A DNA stretch of 64,000 nucleotides from positions 186,001-250,000 of the forward strand of contig NZ_BMGD01000001.1 in the NCBI RefSeq assembly GCF_014639875.1, given 5' to 3'. The translations under genes and the position numbers were made by a program. The notes beneath the pieces are model-generated. The model was not told the origin of the DNA and did no database searches. It worked only from the letters and a program-made list of their open reading frames with translations. This stretch comes from Blastomonas aquatica. Lineage in GTDB: Bacteria; Pseudomonadota; Alphaproteobacteria; Sphingomonadales; Sphingomonadaceae. This document shows positions 51,787 through 61,439 of the stretch, piece by piece (position 1 is the stretch's first letter; the number at the start of each line of letters is the position of its first letter).

Positions 51787-52479
51787 ATGAATGATTGCTC
51801 ATCCTGCATAGTCCGCAACCGCGCAATCTGCGCCAGCCTGACGAACGACGAACTGACGGTGCTGGGCAAGATGGGTCGCCGCCAACGGGTGAAGGCCGGG
51901 CATACGCTGCTGTGGGAGGGGGACGACGCCCCGGTCGTTGCCAATGTGCTCGAAGGCGTGCTCAAGCTGGTGGTGTCCGCATCCGACGGGCGCGAGCAGA
52001 TCGTCGGGGTGGTCTTCCCTTCGGACTTTATCGGTCGCCCGTTCGGCAAGGAAAGCCCCTACAGCGTCACCGCGATGACCGATGCCGAAGTGTGCATCTT
52101 TAACCGCAACAGCTTTGACGATTTCGCCGGCGAGCATCCCGATCTGCAACAGAAATTGCTGCGCCGCACGCTCGACGAGCTTGATCGTGCGCGGCACTGG
52201 ATGATGCTGCTCGGCCGCAAGTCGGCGACGGAAAAGGTCGCCTCGTTTTTGCTGGAGATGGCCGACCGGCTGTCGGGTCAGGGCTGCAATGCTGATGGCT
52301 CTTTGAACGGCTATGAGCTTCCGTTCGGACGTCAGCAAATTGCCGATATTCTGGGCCTGACGATCGAGACGACCAGCCGTCAGCTCACCCGGATGAAGAG
52401 CGACGGCGTGCTCGCCCTGCCATCACGGCGCGAGATCGTGATCCGAAATCGCGCCGCAATGGTAGAACTGGCAGGCTAG
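51787..52479 (+). CDS. fnrL: FNR-type oxygen-sensing transcription regulator
   Basis: 230 residues, Crp/Fnr family. Three N-terminal cysteines in the FnrL spacing (C4-x2-C7-x7-C15) plus C103 can hold the oxygen-labile 4Fe-4S cluster. A cNMP-like beta barrel and dimer helix follow; the helix-turn-helix (about 180-207, FGRQQIADILGLTIETTSRQLTR) has the ETxSR recognition pattern for TTGAT sites. It sits directly before ompW and the cbb3 operon, its likely targets. GGGAG precedes the ATG. Confidence 0.93.
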   Translation: MNDCSSCIVRNRAICASLTNDELTVLGKMGRRQRVKAGHTLLWEGDDAPVVANVLEGVLKLVVSASDGREQIVGVVFPSDFIGRPFGKESPYSVTAMTDAEVCIFNRNSFDDFAGEHPDLQQKLLRRTLDELDRARHWMMLLGRKSATEKVASFLLEMADRLSGQGCNADGSLNGYELPFGRQQIADILGLTIETTSRQLTRMKSDGVLALPSRREIVIRNRAAMVELAG

Positions 52480-52492
52480 GCGCCTTCGCGTT

Positions 52493-53164
52493 TTAGAAGC
52501 GGAAGCCGATACCGGCGCTGACGACCCACGGGTCGAGCTGGTGCCGGGTGCGGAGCACTTCGACGCCATTGGCGCGCCAGCTGGCGAGCGGCCGCATGAA
52601 ATAGCGCTTCGCATCGACCGAGACGAACATCCCCTTGTCGTTGACCGGAATATCGACCCCGGCCTGCAGCGCGGCACCGACGGTATCATTGATCTTTTGT
52701 GACGTCGCACCGAGCGCCCGTGCCGTGGCACCGGGCTTTTCATCGATGAAGATGAAATAGCTGGGGCCCGCGCCGATATAGGGGCGGATACCGCCAGCCT
52801 TGCCGAAGTGGTACTTCAGCGTGACCGTGGCAGGCACGATCTTGGCATTGGAAACAAGTCCAGCCCCCGCCAGCGCACCGCGGCCATCGACATCATGCTG
52901 GGTGACCCCGGCAATCGTTTCCACCGATACGGAATCAGCGAAGAAATATTCGATCGCAACCGTCGGGACGAAGTTGTCATTGGCTTTGGTCTGCGTCCCG
53001 GCAGGCAATCCAATGAGGTCCAGCTTGACGTCCTTTATCTTGCCATCGGGTGCTACCAGCGTCCCCAGAACCTTGAAATGTACCTCGCCCGCCTGCGCCA
53101 TGGCCTGGCCGGGAATAGCGAGGGCAACGGCCATTGCCGCCAGCGGGATAATCTTGGTTTTCAT
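52493..53164 (-). CDS. OmpW family outer membrane protein
   Basis: 223 residues from ATG 53164 (GGAGTGATCAAC upstream). Signal peptide about 1-23 (...GQAMA-QAG), then the OmpW eight-stranded barrel: VAIEYFFADSVSVETIAGV, ATVTLKYHFGKAGGIRPYIGAGPSYF and the C-terminal strand ending GIGFRF. OmpW channels are induced by low oxygen in several proteobacteria. Divergent from ccoN, sharing the FNR box; its stop lies 14 bases past the convergent fnrL stop. Confidence 0.93.
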   Translation of the reverse strand: MKTKIIPLAAMAVALAIPGQAMAQAGEVHFKVLGTLVAPDGKIKDVKLDLIGLPAGTQTKANDNFVPTVAIEYFFADSVSVETIAGVTQHDVDGRGALAGAGLVSNAKIVPATVTLKYHFGKAGGIRPYIGAGPSYFIFIDEKPGATARALGATSQKINDTVGAALQAGVDIPVNDKGMFVSVDAKRYFMRPLASWRANGVEVLRTRHQLDPWVVSAGIGFRF

Positions 53165-53242
53165 GTTGATCACTCCTCCTTGAGTGCGAGCATCCCTGCC
53201 CCCGGGGGCGGGCCGGTGCATTGATCGCGCGCAAATCATTCG

Positions 53243-53256
53243 TTGATCAGGATCAA
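53243..53256. promoter_or_regulatory. Perfect FNR box between ompW and ccoN
   Basis: TTGATCAGGATCAA matches the consensus TTGAT-N4-ATCAA exactly. It lies 79-92 bases from the ompW start and 82-95 from the ccoN start, so it could serve either or both. The gene for an FNR-type regulator is adjacent (51787-52479). Binding is inferred. Confidence 0.85.
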
Positions 53257-53337
53257 TGTTTTGTGAGTGACGCTGGCGCATCAGCAGCCCGGTAGAAGCG
53301 CGAGGCGGGGGCCGTTCGCGATACGAGGATATGCGTT

Positions 53338-55002
53338 ATGGATGGTTTGGTTTTGAAAACCGGCGGCTGGCTGGGGCTGGCGCTGCTGGCTTTGACAATG
53401 GCGGTATTTGCCGTCGATTGGCCGTTTGCGGTACACATGACGATCGTGATGATCGCATGTCTGCTGGTGATGTGGTTCACCATGACCCGTGCGGATTACG
53501 CAGGCTATGCCCGCGGCATTCTCAAGGCTCCGGCGGACATGGGCGAGTATGATGACGACATCATCCGCTGGGGTGTCATCGCCACCTTGTTCTGGGGTCT
53601 GGCTGGCATGGTCGCGGGGGTATACATCGCCTCGCAGCTCGCCTTCCCCGCGCTCAACCTCAATTTCGAATATACCACCTTCGGGCGGTTGCGGCCGCTG
53701 CACACTTCGGCGGTGATCTTCGCCTTTGGCGGCAACGCGCTGATTGCCACCAGCTTCTATGTCGTCCAGCGCACCTGCCGTGCGCGGCTCGCCTTCCCCA
53801 AAATGGCCCGCTTCGTGTTCTGGGGCTATCAGCTGTTCATCGTGCTCGCCGCCACCGGCTATCTGATGGGCGTTACCGAAGCCAAGGAATATGCCGAACC
53901 CGAATGGTATGTCGACCTGTGGCTGACGGTCGTTTGGCTGTGCTACCTCGCGGTGTTCGTGGGCACGATCGTTCGCCGCAAGGAACCGCATATCTATGTC
54001 GCCAACTGGTTCTATCTCGCCTTCATCATCACCGTGGCCATGCTCCACGTGGTCAACAACCTCTCGATGCCCGCATCGATCTTCGGATCGAAGAGCTACT
54101 CGGCGTTTGCCGGCGTGCAGGATGCACTGACCCAGTGGTGGTACGGCCATAACGCGGTCGGCTTCTTCCTGACCGCAGGCTTCCTGGCGATGATGTACTA
54201 CTTCGTCCCCAAGCAGGCCGAACGCCCGGTCTATTCATATCGCCTGTCGATCATCCACTTCTGGTCGCTGATCTTCCTGTATATCTGGGCAGGCCCGCAC
54301 CACCTTCACTACACCGCGCTGCCCGACTGGGCGCAGACCTTGGGCATGGTCTTCTCGATCATGCTGTGGATGCCGAGCTGGGGCGGAATGATCAACGGCC
54401 TGATGACGCTGAACGGCGCATGGGACAAGATCCGCACCGATCCGATCATCCGCATGATGGTGATGGCGCTTGCCTTCTACGGCATGAGCACCTTCGAAGG
54501 CCCGATGATGTCGATCAAATGGGTCAACAGCCTGTCGCATTACACCGACTGGACCGTGGGCCACGTCCACTCCGGCGCGCTGGGCTGGAACGGCATGATC
54601 ACCTTTGCCTGCGTCTACTATCTGGTGCCCCGCCTGTGGAGCCGCCCGCGCCTCTACAGCCTGCGCATGGTCAACTGGCACTTCTGGCTCGCAACGATCG
54701 GCATCGTTTTCTACGCCTCCTCGATGTGGGTCGCCGGCATCATGCAGGGTCTGATGTGGCGCGAATACGGAGCCGATGGCTACCTCGTCTACAGCTTCGT
54801 CGAAACGGTCGCAGCCATGCACCCGATGTACCTGATCCGCGCTGCTGGAGGCCTGATGTATCTCGCCGGCTTCGTGATCATGATCGTCAATGTATGGGCC
54901 ACGATCGCAGGCCGCGTCCGTGAGGAAAAGCCGATGACCGAAACGCCGTACAATCCCGCTGCTGACCGCCCGCTGGTCGGCACCGCCGTGCCCGCCGAAT
55001 AA
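53338..55002 (+). CDS. ccoN: cbb3-type cytochrome c oxidase subunit I
   Basis: 554 residues, about 12-14 membrane helices. Catalytic subunit of the high-affinity cbb3 terminal oxidase, with haem b and the haem b3-CuB centre. Visible parts are [19 protein letters not shown] (low-spin haem His), [27 protein letters not shown] (CuB region), [24 protein letters not shown], and the [11 protein letters not shown] haem region. First gene of ccoNOQP-GHIS, downstream of the FNR box. Confidence 0.97.
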   Translation: MDGLVLKTGGWLGLALLALTMAVFAVDWPFAVHMTIVMIACLLVMWFTMTRADYAGYARGILKAPADMGEYDDDIIRWGVIATLFWGLAGMVAGVYIASQLAFPALNLNFEYTTFGRLRPLHTSAVIFAFGGNALIATSFYVVQRTCRARLAFPKMARFVFWGYQLFIVLAATGYLMGVTEAKEYAEPEWYVDLWLTVVWLCYLAVFVGTIVRRKEPHIYVANWFYLAFIITVAMLHVVNNLSMPASIFGSKSYSAFAGVQDALTQWWYGHNAVGFFLTAGFLAMMYYFVPKQAERPVYSYRLSIIHFWSLIFLYIWAGPHHLHYTALPDWAQTLGMVFSIMLWMPSWGGMINGLMTLNGAWDKIRTDPIIRMMVMALAFYGMSTFEGPMMSIKWVNSLSHYTDWTVGHVHSGALGWNGMITFACVYYLVPRLWSRPRLYSLRMVNWHFWLATIGIVFYASSMWVAGIMQGLMWREYGADGYLVYSFVETVAAMHPMYLIRAAGGLMYLAGFVIMIVNVWATIAGRVREEKPMTETPYNPAADRPLVGTAVPAE

Positions 55003-55013
55003 GGAGCCGACAC

Positions 55014-55823
55014 ATGGCCGAACCCAAAGCCGAATCGCGCTTCAGCCACAAGAAGATTGAGCGCAACGTCACCCTGCTCAGCCTGGGCGCTCTGATCGTG
55101 GTCGCCATCGGCGGCATCGTCGAGATCGCGCCCCTGTTCTGGATCGACAACACCATCGAGAAGGTGGACGGCATGCGCCCCTACACCCCGCTCGAGCTGT
55201 CGGGCCGCAACATCTACATGCGCGAAGGCTGCTATGCCTGCCACAGCCAGATGATCCGTCCGTTCCGCGACGAGGTCGAACGCTATGGCCATTACAGCCT
55301 GGCTGCAGAGAGCATGTACGACCACCCCTTCCAATGGGGATCCAAGCGCACCGGACCCGATCTGGCGCGTGTCGGAGGTCGGTATTCGGATGAATGGCAC
55401 CGCGCGCACCTTGCCGATCCACGCAGCGTCGTCGGCGAATCGATCATGCCGCCTTATGCCTTCCTCGCCGAAAAGGAGCTGAAGGCTGGCGACATGGCCA
55501 ATGACCTGACCGCACTGTCGCGCGTCGGAGTGCCGTATACCAAGGCCGACATCGCCGCTGCCAATGCGGACATCAAGGCGCAGGCCGATCCGAACGCAGA
55601 TGGCGCTGCCGATCTGCAGGCGCGGTATCCCAAGGCGCAGGTGCGCGACTTTGACGGCGACCCCACCCGCGTCACCGAGATGGATGCTCTGATCGCGTAT
55701 CTGCAGATGTTGGGTACGTTGGTCGATGTCGAGAAGGCCGCGCCGCAGGATCAGGGCTCTGCTCCTGCGCCGGCCGCAGCAGCGGCAGCAGCGTCCATCA
55801 CAAACAAAGGTGGCAACTTATGA
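55014..55823 (+). CDS. ccoO: cbb3-type cytochrome c oxidase subunit II
   Basis: 269 residues. Membrane-anchored mono-haem cytochrome c that passes electrons from CcoP to CcoN. N-terminal helix about 20-44; haem motif C73-x2-C76-H77 (CYACH) in [19 protein letters not shown]; distal Met probably in [10 protein letters not shown]. The C-terminal 25-30 residues form an Ala/Pro-rich tail beyond the usual end. AAGGAG precedes the ATG. Confidence 0.97.
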   Translation: MAEPKAESRFSHKKIERNVTLLSLGALIVVAIGGIVEIAPLFWIDNTIEKVDGMRPYTPLELSGRNIYMREGCYACHSQMIRPFRDEVERYGHYSLAAESMYDHPFQWGSKRTGPDLARVGGRYSDEWHRAHLADPRSVVGESIMPPYAFLAEKELKAGDMANDLTALSRVGVPYTKADIAAANADIKAQADPNADGAADLQARYPKAQVRDFDGDPTRVTEMDALIAYLQMLGTLVDVEKAAPQDQGSAPAPAAAAAAASITNKGGNL

Positions 55824-55978
55824 GCTACGATGAACTGCGCCACTTTGCCGACAGCTGGGGCCTGCTGGGCATGACGATAGTGTTTCTCGGCCTCATCGCA
55901 TGGCCCTTCCGCAAGGGCGCGCGGCAGCACCATGAGGACGCCGCCAACATGATCTTCAAGGAAGACGACAATGTCTGA
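55820..55978 (+). CDS. ccoQ: cbb3-type cytochrome oxidase subunit CcoQ/FixQ
   Basis: 52 residues ([20 protein letters not shown] start). One membrane helix (about 12-31, [19 protein letters not shown]) and a charged tail, the normal CcoQ form; stabilises the oxidase. It overlaps ccoO by 4 bases (ATGA) and ccoP by 8, so it is co-translated. Confidence 0.93.
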   Translation: MSYDELRHFADSWGLLGMTIVFLGLIAWPFRKGARQHHEDAANMIFKEDDNV

Positions 55979-56915
55979 CAAACCACGCATCGATGAACCC
56001 ACCGGCACCAGAACGGTCGGGCATGAATGGGACGGCATCGAGGAACTCGACACGCCGATGCCGCGCTGGTGGCTGTGGACCCTCTACGCCACCATCGCCT
56101 GGGCTGCGGTGTATGTGGTGCTTTATCCCGCAATACCGATGGTCAACAGCGCGACCCAGGGCGTCCTCGGCTGGAGCAGCCGGGCCGATCTGGAGAAGGA
56201 AATGGCCGGCCACACCGCCAAGCGCGCGCCGATCGTCAATGCGATAGCCGCGATGCCGATCGCCGCCCTTCCCTCCAAGCCGGAGCTGCTGGAAGCGGCA
56301 ATCCAGGGCGGCAGCGCAGCCTTCAAAGTGCATTGCGTGCAGTGCCATGGCGCTGGCGGCGCGGGCGTTGTCGGGCTGTATCCCAGCCTGACCGATGACG
56401 ACTGGCTGTGGGGCGGCGACCTTGGCAATATCGAGACCACGCTGATCCACGGAATTCGTAATCCCGATCACGACGAGACACGCCTCAGCTCGATGCCCGC
56501 CTTTGGCCGCGACGGCATTTTGGATACCGCCGCGATCAACGACCTGGTCAGCCATGTCCGCGTGATCAGCCGCCAGGAAAAGCCCAGCGCCGCTTCCACG
56601 CGCGGTGCGGTCCTGTTCGAGGCCAACTGCGTCGCCTGTCACGGTACCAGCGGCGAAGGCAACCGCGAATTGGGCGCACCCAGGCTTACCGATGCGGTGT
56701 GGCTTTATGGCGGCAGCCGCGAGGCGATCGCCAAGACCATCTACAATCCGCGCAATGGCGTGATGCCGCGCTGGAACGACAAGCTCGACGCGGTGACGAT
56801 ACGCATGCTCGCCGCCTACGTCCATTCGCTGGGCGGCGGAGAGGATGCTCCTGCACCCTTCTCAGCACCGGCTACGGCAGCATCAGCTCCCGACGAGGAC
56901 CCCGGCAATGGCTAA
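55971..56915 (+). CDS. ccoP: cbb3-type cytochrome c oxidase subunit III
   Basis: 314 residues. Di-haem cytochrome c with one membrane helix (about 33-55); accepts electrons from soluble cytochromes. Haem motifs CVQCH at 122-126 and CVACH at 220-224. The N-terminal cytosolic segment (VGHEWDGIEELDTPMPRWW) is the CcoP signature. An Ala/Pro-rich C-terminal tail follows the second haem domain. Confidence 0.97.
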   Translation: MSDKPRIDEPTGTRTVGHEWDGIEELDTPMPRWWLWTLYATIAWAAVYVVLYPAIPMVNSATQGVLGWSSRADLEKEMAGHTAKRAPIVNAIAAMPIAALPSKPELLEAAIQGGSAAFKVHCVQCHGAGGAGVVGLYPSLTDDDWLWGGDLGNIETTLIHGIRNPDHDETRLSSMPAFGRDGILDTAAINDLVSHVRVISRQEKPSAASTRGAVLFEANCVACHGTSGEGNRELGAPRLTDAVWLYGGSREAIAKTIYNPRNGVMPRWNDKLDAVTIRMLAAYVHSLGGGEDAPAPFSAPATAASAPDEDPGNG

Positions 56916-58362
56916 TCCAGACACCCTTGCGGGCCACGATGGCCCGCTCTACGCGGCGCGCAAGGGTGTCTACCCCAAGAAGGTGGATGGCAATTTCCGC
57001 CGCCTCAAATGGCTGATCATGGCGGTCACTCTGGCGATCTATTACGGCACGCCATGGATCCGCTGGGACCGCGGCCCCTATGCGCCCGACCAGGCGGTGC
57101 TGATCGATCTGGCCAACCGCCGCTTCTACATGTTCCAGATCGAAATCTGGCCGCATGAATTCTATTATGTCGCAGGGTTGCTGATCATGGCGGGCATCGG
57201 CCTGTTCCTCGTGACCAGCGCGGTCGGCCGCGCATGGTGCGGCTATGCCTGCCCGCAGACCGTCTGGACCGATCTGTTCCAGCATGTCGACCGGGTAATC
57301 GACGGCGATCGCAACGCACAAATCCGCCTCGCCAACGGCCCCTGGACGGGCGGGAAAATCGCCAAGCGTGCCGCAAAATACGCGATCTACCTCGCCATCG
57401 CCTTCTGGACCGGCGGCGCGTGGATCATGTACTTCGCCGATGCACCAACGCTGACCCGCGATTTCTGGACCGGCGAGGCCGCATTCATCGCTTATGGCAC
57501 CGTCGCCGCGCTCACCGCGACCACCTTCGTGCTCGGCGGGTTCATGCGCGAGCAGGTCTGCATCTATATGTGCCCCTGGCCACGCATCCAGACCGCAATG
57601 ATGGACGAAAAATCGCTGCTGGTGACCTACAAGGACTGGCGCGGCGAACCGCGTGGCAGCCTGAAGAAGGCGCTGGCCCACCCCGGATCATTGGGCGATT
57701 GCGTCGATTGCAACCAGTGCGTCGCGGTCTGCCCGACCGGCATCGACATTCGCGAAGGGCCGCAGATCGGCTGCATCACCTGCGCCTTGTGCATCGATGC
57801 GTGCGATACCGTGATGGCGCAGGTCGGCCGCCCGCGCGGGCTGATCGACTATTGCGCGCTCGATGATGTCGCTGTGGAAAAGGCCGGGGGCACAGCGCCC
57901 CCCGTGCTCAAGACGCTGCTGCGCCCGCGGCTGATGATCTATCTGGCGATCTGGTGCGCGATCGGCGCGGCGATGCTGTTCTCGCTGGGCGAGCGCACCC
58001 GGCTCGACCTTGCCGTCCAGCATGAGCGCAGCCCACTTTATGTCCAGCTCTCCGATGGTGCGATCCGCAACAACTACACGCTCAAACTGCGCAATATGGA
58101 AGCCCGTCCGCGCACGGTGGCCATCACGGTCAGCGGCCTGCCCGGCGCGCAGCTTTGGACCGAGACCGGGTCGCGCGACCGCGCCAGCCAGCGGGTCGAG
58201 ATGACGATCTCGCCCGACAGCGTGACACGCGTCCGCCTGTTCGTCGCAGCACCCGCAACCGGCCCGGTGCGGCAGGATTTCACCATCGCAACCTATGGCC
58301 GCGACGGTGATCCACGCGGCGATAGCGACATTATCCAGTTCGATCGCCCGGAGGCACAATGA
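56908..58362 (+). CDS. ccoG: Cytochrome c oxidase accessory protein CcoG
   Basis: 484 residues. Polyferredoxin with membrane helices (near 36-55, 87-112, 162-182, 197-215), the N-terminal CGYACPQTVW and MCPWPRIQ motifs, and the two-cluster segment CVDCNQCVAVCP...CITCALCIDACD (about 268-300). In other bacteria it reduces Cu(II) for CuB centre assembly. A C-terminal Ig-like periplasmic domain follows. The ATG at 56908 overlaps ccoP by 8 bases. Confidence 0.95.
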   Translation: MANPDTLAGHDGPLYAARKGVYPKKVDGNFRRLKWLIMAVTLAIYYGTPWIRWDRGPYAPDQAVLIDLANRRFYMFQIEIWPHEFYYVAGLLIMAGIGLFLVTSAVGRAWCGYACPQTVWTDLFQHVDRVIDGDRNAQIRLANGPWTGGKIAKRAAKYAIYLAIAFWTGGAWIMYFADAPTLTRDFWTGEAAFIAYGTVAALTATTFVLGGFMREQVCIYMCPWPRIQTAMMDEKSLLVTYKDWRGEPRGSLKKALAHPGSLGDCVDCNQCVAVCPTGIDIREGPQIGCITCALCIDACDTVMAQVGRPRGLIDYCALDDVAVEKAGGTAPPVLKTLLRPRLMIYLAIWCAIGAAMLFSLGERTRLDLAVQHERSPLYVQLSDGAIRNNYTLKLRNMEARPRTVAITVSGLPGAQLWTETGSRDRASQRVEMTISPDSVTRVRLFVAAPATGPVRQDFTIATYGRDGDPRGDSDIIQFDRPEAQ

Positions 58363-58832
58363 TGAGCACGCAACCTGCAAAAAAGCCGTTTACCGGCTGG
58401 CACATGACCGCGATCCTGGTCGGGTTCTTCGCCATCGTGATGGCGGTCAACTTCACCATGGCGCGCCTCGCGTTTTCGACCTTTGGCGGCAAGGTGGTGG
58501 AAAACAGCTATGTTGCCAGCCAGCAGTACAACGATCTGCTGGCGCGGGCCGAGGCGCAGGATGCGCTGGGCTGGACGCAGAGCCTGACCCTCGATGCCGC
58601 GCGCCATGTGCGCCTGGCCATCAACGCCAATGGCCAGGCCGTTGCCATCGACCGTGCCACCGCCACGCTCAGCCATCCGCTAGGCCGGATTCCCGCCGTT
58701 CCTCTGCGGCTGGTCCGCGATGGCCAAGGTGGCATGATCTCGGCGCAGCCGCTGGCGCAGGGTCGCTGGAGGCTGGACCTTGTCGTGCATCACGGCGCTG
58801 AGCAGGCGCGTTACCGGAGCGACGTGCAATGA
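58359..58832 (+). CDS. ccoH: FixH/CcoH family cbb3 assembly protein
   Basis: 157 residues with an N-terminal membrane helix (FTGWHMTAILVGFFAIVMAVN, about 9-31) and the FixH signature LAFSTFGGKVVENSYVASQQYNDLLARAEAQDALGW. Needed for stable assembly of the oxidase, with CcoG and CcoI. Overlaps ccoG and ccoI by ATGA-type junctions. Confidence 0.93.
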   Translation: MMSTQPAKKPFTGWHMTAILVGFFAIVMAVNFTMARLAFSTFGGKVVENSYVASQQYNDLLARAEAQDALGWTQSLTLDAARHVRLAINANGQAVAIDRATATLSHPLGRIPAVPLRLVRDGQGGMISAQPLAQGRWRLDLVVHHGAEQARYRSDVQ

Positions 58833-60970
58833 CCGTGCTTACCCGCAGCGCACCCAAGGTGGCAGCTGTGTCGACCTTGATCGAACGCGATTTTGCCGTC
58901 CCCGATATCCGCTGCGCTGGATGTATCTCGAAGCTTGAACAGGGCTTGGTTCGCGATTCCCGGATCCACACTGCGCGCGTCAACTTTACCGAAAAGCGGG
59001 TACACGTGTCGTGCGCCGCCGATGCGCAGATGCCCGATCTGCTGGGTGCGTTCACGTCGCTGGGGTTCGAGGCGCATCCGATTGGCGAGGGCGCAAGCGA
59101 GATCGACGCCGATGCCGCAAACAGCCGCGAGCTGCTGCGCGCGGTAGCGGTCTCGGGCTTTGCGATGATGAACATCATGCTGCTGTCGGTGTCGGTCTGG
59201 TCGGGCGCGACTGGCGTGACCCGCGATCTGTTCCACTGGCTTTCGGCGATGATCGCGCTGCCGACGATCGCTTATGCCGGCCGTCCGTTCTTCCGCTCGG
59301 CCTGGCGCGCGCTTCGCCACGGCCAGACCAACATGGACGTGCCGATCAGCATCGGCGTGACGCTGGCAACCGCACTCAGCCTTTATGAAACCGCGACGCA
59401 TGGGCCCCATGCCTATTTCGACAGCGCAGTGATGCTATTGTTCTTCCTGCTGTGCGGCCGCTGGCTCGACAGCGTGATGCGCGACCGCGCACGCGGCGGG
59501 GTCACCGCGCTGCTGCGCAACATGGGCACCGGCGCGATGGTGATCGATAGCGATGATTCCACCCGCTGGGTCGATGCGACGCAGCTTCACCCAGGCATGG
59601 TCATGCTGGTCGCAGCAGGCGAGCGGCTGGCGGCAGATGGCGTGATCATCGCAGGCGCAAGCCGGATCGACCTGTCGCTGCTGACCGGCGAAAGCGCACC
59701 GCAAGCGGCCGCGCTCGACGATGTCGTCCATGCCGGCACATTAAACCTGGAAACGCCGATCCGGGTGCGGGTGACCGCTGCGGGTACCGACACCGCAATC
59801 GCCGATATTGCACGGCTGATGGGCGAGGCATCGCAGGGCAAATCGCGCTATGTCCGTATCGCCGATCGCGCCGCCAGGCTCTATGCCCCCGCTGTCCACG
59901 CGCTCGCGCTGCTGGCCTTCGTGGGCTGGATGCTCGCCGGCGCAGGCGTGCACCAGAGCCTTCTGATCGCTGTCGCGGTGCTGATCATCACCTGCCCCTG
60001 CGCCTTGGGCCTCGCGGTTCCCGCGGCTCAGATCGTCGCAGCTGGCGCGCTGATGAAGGTCGGCGTGCTGATCAAGGACGGCTCGGCGCTCGAGCGGCTG
60101 GCCGAGGTCGATCGCGCGCTGATCGACAAGACCGGCACCCTGACACTGGGCCGTCCGGTTGCCAGCAACCTGCACGAGATCGCGCCCGAGGACCGCTCAT
60201 TGCTGCTCGCGCTTGCACGCGCCAGCCGCCACCCGCTCAGCGCTGCACTGACCCGCGATCTGGTGGGTATAGAAGCAGCGCATGTCACCGACATCCGCGA
60301 AACGCCCGGCTTTGGCGTCGAGGCGTTGTGGCAGGGGTTGGCTGTCACGCTGGGTCGTCCGCAAAGCGGCGATGCGGGGACGGAACTGGTGACGGAGTTG
60401 GCAATCGACATGCATCCTGTCGCCACCGTCCGCTTTGCCGATGCGCTGCGTCCCGATGCCGTGGCAACCATCGCCGCGCTCGATGCGCAGGGTATTGATG
60501 CGATGATCCTCTCGGGAGATCGCACAGCTGCCGTTGCGCCCGTCGCGCGGACGCTGGGGCTGACCGCGATGACGGGTATGAGCCCGCAGGACAAGCTCGC
60601 CGCAATCTCGCGCCATGCTGCAGCGGGACACAAGGTTCTGATGATCGGCGACGGGCTCAACGATGGCCCCGCGCTTGCCGCCGGGCACGCTTCGATGGCT
60701 CCGGGCAGCGCGAGCGATGTCGGCAAGAACGCGTCGGACTGCATCTTCCTCGGCGATCGGCTGATGCCCGTTGCGCAGACCATCCGCATGGCGCGGCGAA
60801 CGCAGGCGATCGTCCGGCAGAACTTCATGCTGGCGATCGGTTACAATGTCATCGCAGTACCGCTCGCGTTCGCCGGGCTGGTAACGCCGCTGGTGGCCGC
60901 GCTCGCGATGTCGGGATCCTCTCTGATCGTGGTTAGCAACGCGCTGCGGCTGAAAAGGGCTTTGAAATGA
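58829..60970 (+). CDS. ccoI: Copper-translocating P-type ATPase CcoI
   Basis: 713 residues. HMA domain with C29xxC32 (RCAGC), six to eight membrane helices, the transport motif CPC at 389-391 (TCPCALGLAVP), TGES, phosphorylation Asp433 in DKTGTLT, and GDGLNDGPAL. CcoI supplies copper for the cbb3 CuB centre by moving it out of the cytosol. Coupled to ccoH and ccoS through 4-base overlaps. Confidence 0.95.
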   Translation: MTVLTRSAPKVAAVSTLIERDFAVPDIRCAGCISKLEQGLVRDSRIHTARVNFTEKRVHVSCAADAQMPDLLGAFTSLGFEAHPIGEGASEIDADAANSRELLRAVAVSGFAMMNIMLLSVSVWSGATGVTRDLFHWLSAMIALPTIAYAGRPFFRSAWRALRHGQTNMDVPISIGVTLATALSLYETATHGPHAYFDSAVMLLFFLLCGRWLDSVMRDRARGGVTALLRNMGTGAMVIDSDDSTRWVDATQLHPGMVMLVAAGERLAADGVIIAGASRIDLSLLTGESAPQAAALDDVVHAGTLNLETPIRVRVTAAGTDTAIADIARLMGEASQGKSRYVRIADRAARLYAPAVHALALLAFVGWMLAGAGVHQSLLIAVAVLIITCPCALGLAVPAAQIVAAGALMKVGVLIKDGSALERLAEVDRALIDKTGTLTLGRPVASNLHEIAPEDRSLLLALARASRHPLSAALTRDLVGIEAAHVTDIRETPGFGVEALWQGLAVTLGRPQSGDAGTELVTELAIDMHPVATVRFADALRPDAVATIAALDAQGIDAMILSGDRTAAVAPVARTLGLTAMTGMSPQDKLAAISRHAAAGHKVLMIGDGLNDGPALAAGHASMAPGSASDVGKNASDCIFLGDRLMPVAQTIRMARRTQAIVRQNFMLAIGYNVIAVPLAFAGLVTPLVAALAMSGSSLIVVSNALRLKRALK

Positions 60971-61128
60971 ACGGATTGCTCGTGCTCATCCCGATTGCGC
61001 TGTTCCTCGGCCTGCTGGGTCTTGCCGCGTTCTTCTGGTCGCTGAAACGTGGCCAGTTCGACGATATGGATGGCGCGGCGTTGCGCATTTTTGTCGAGGA
61101 TGAAGAGAACAAGGCGGATCAACCATGA
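60967..61128 (+). CDS. ccoS: cbb3-type cytochrome oxidase assembly protein CcoS
   Basis: 53 residues. MNGLLVLIPIALFLGLLGLA membrane helix, then AFFWSLKRGQFDDMDGAALRIF, the CcoS signature (FxWxxxxGQFDDxxxxxxRIL/F). Needed for cofactor insertion into the oxidase. Overlaps ccoI and the next small gene by ATGA. Confidence 0.94.
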   Translation: MNGLLVLIPIALFLGLLGLAAFFWSLKRGQFDDMDGAALRIFVEDEENKADQP

Positions 61129-61367
61129 AGTCGCGCCACATCTGTTCACTGCTGGTCGCTGCCGGATTGATCCACGCACCGCTTGCAAGTGCCGATGCAC
61201 GCATGATTGCTGTCAGCAATTGTAACGGCGGGACCAGCCTGCTGGTGATACCCGAGGGCGACCAGACGGCAGGCAAGTCCAGCGGCAACGATTGCGCCAA
61301 GGCCTGTCACGGGATGAGCGAACGGCGCGGGAAAAGTGGAGCGAAACGAGCCGACTGCGCGCGCTGA
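61125..61367 (+). CDS. Small secreted cysteine-containing protein, last gene of the cco operon
   Basis: 80 residues. Signal peptide about 1-23 (...APLASA-DAR). The mature part has CNGGTSLLVIPEGD and CAKACHGMSERRGKSGAKRADC: four cysteines including CxxxCH, not a haem-type CxxCH. It is translationally coupled to ccoS (ATGA), so a periplasmic role linked to the oxidase is plausible. No named family. Confidence 0.75.
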   Translation: MKSRHICSLLVAAGLIHAPLASADARMIAVSNCNGGTSLLVIPEGDQTAGKSSGNDCAKACHGMSERRGKSGAKRADCAR

Positions 61368-61380
61368 ATGCCGACAAGCA

Positions 61381-61413
61381 GACGGGCCGGCCGCAATTTG
61401 CGACCAGCCCGTC
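61381..61413. terminator. Inverted repeat between convergent cco operon and stress gene
   Basis: GACGGGC (61381-61387) and GCCCGTC (61407-61413) form a perfect 7-bp stem, with an inner CGCA/TGCG pair. Located 14 bases past the last cco gene and 27 before the stop of the convergent gene. No T-run. Confidence 0.45.
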
Positions 61414-61439
61414 AAAGCCTCATTAGAGCTACGCGAAGG

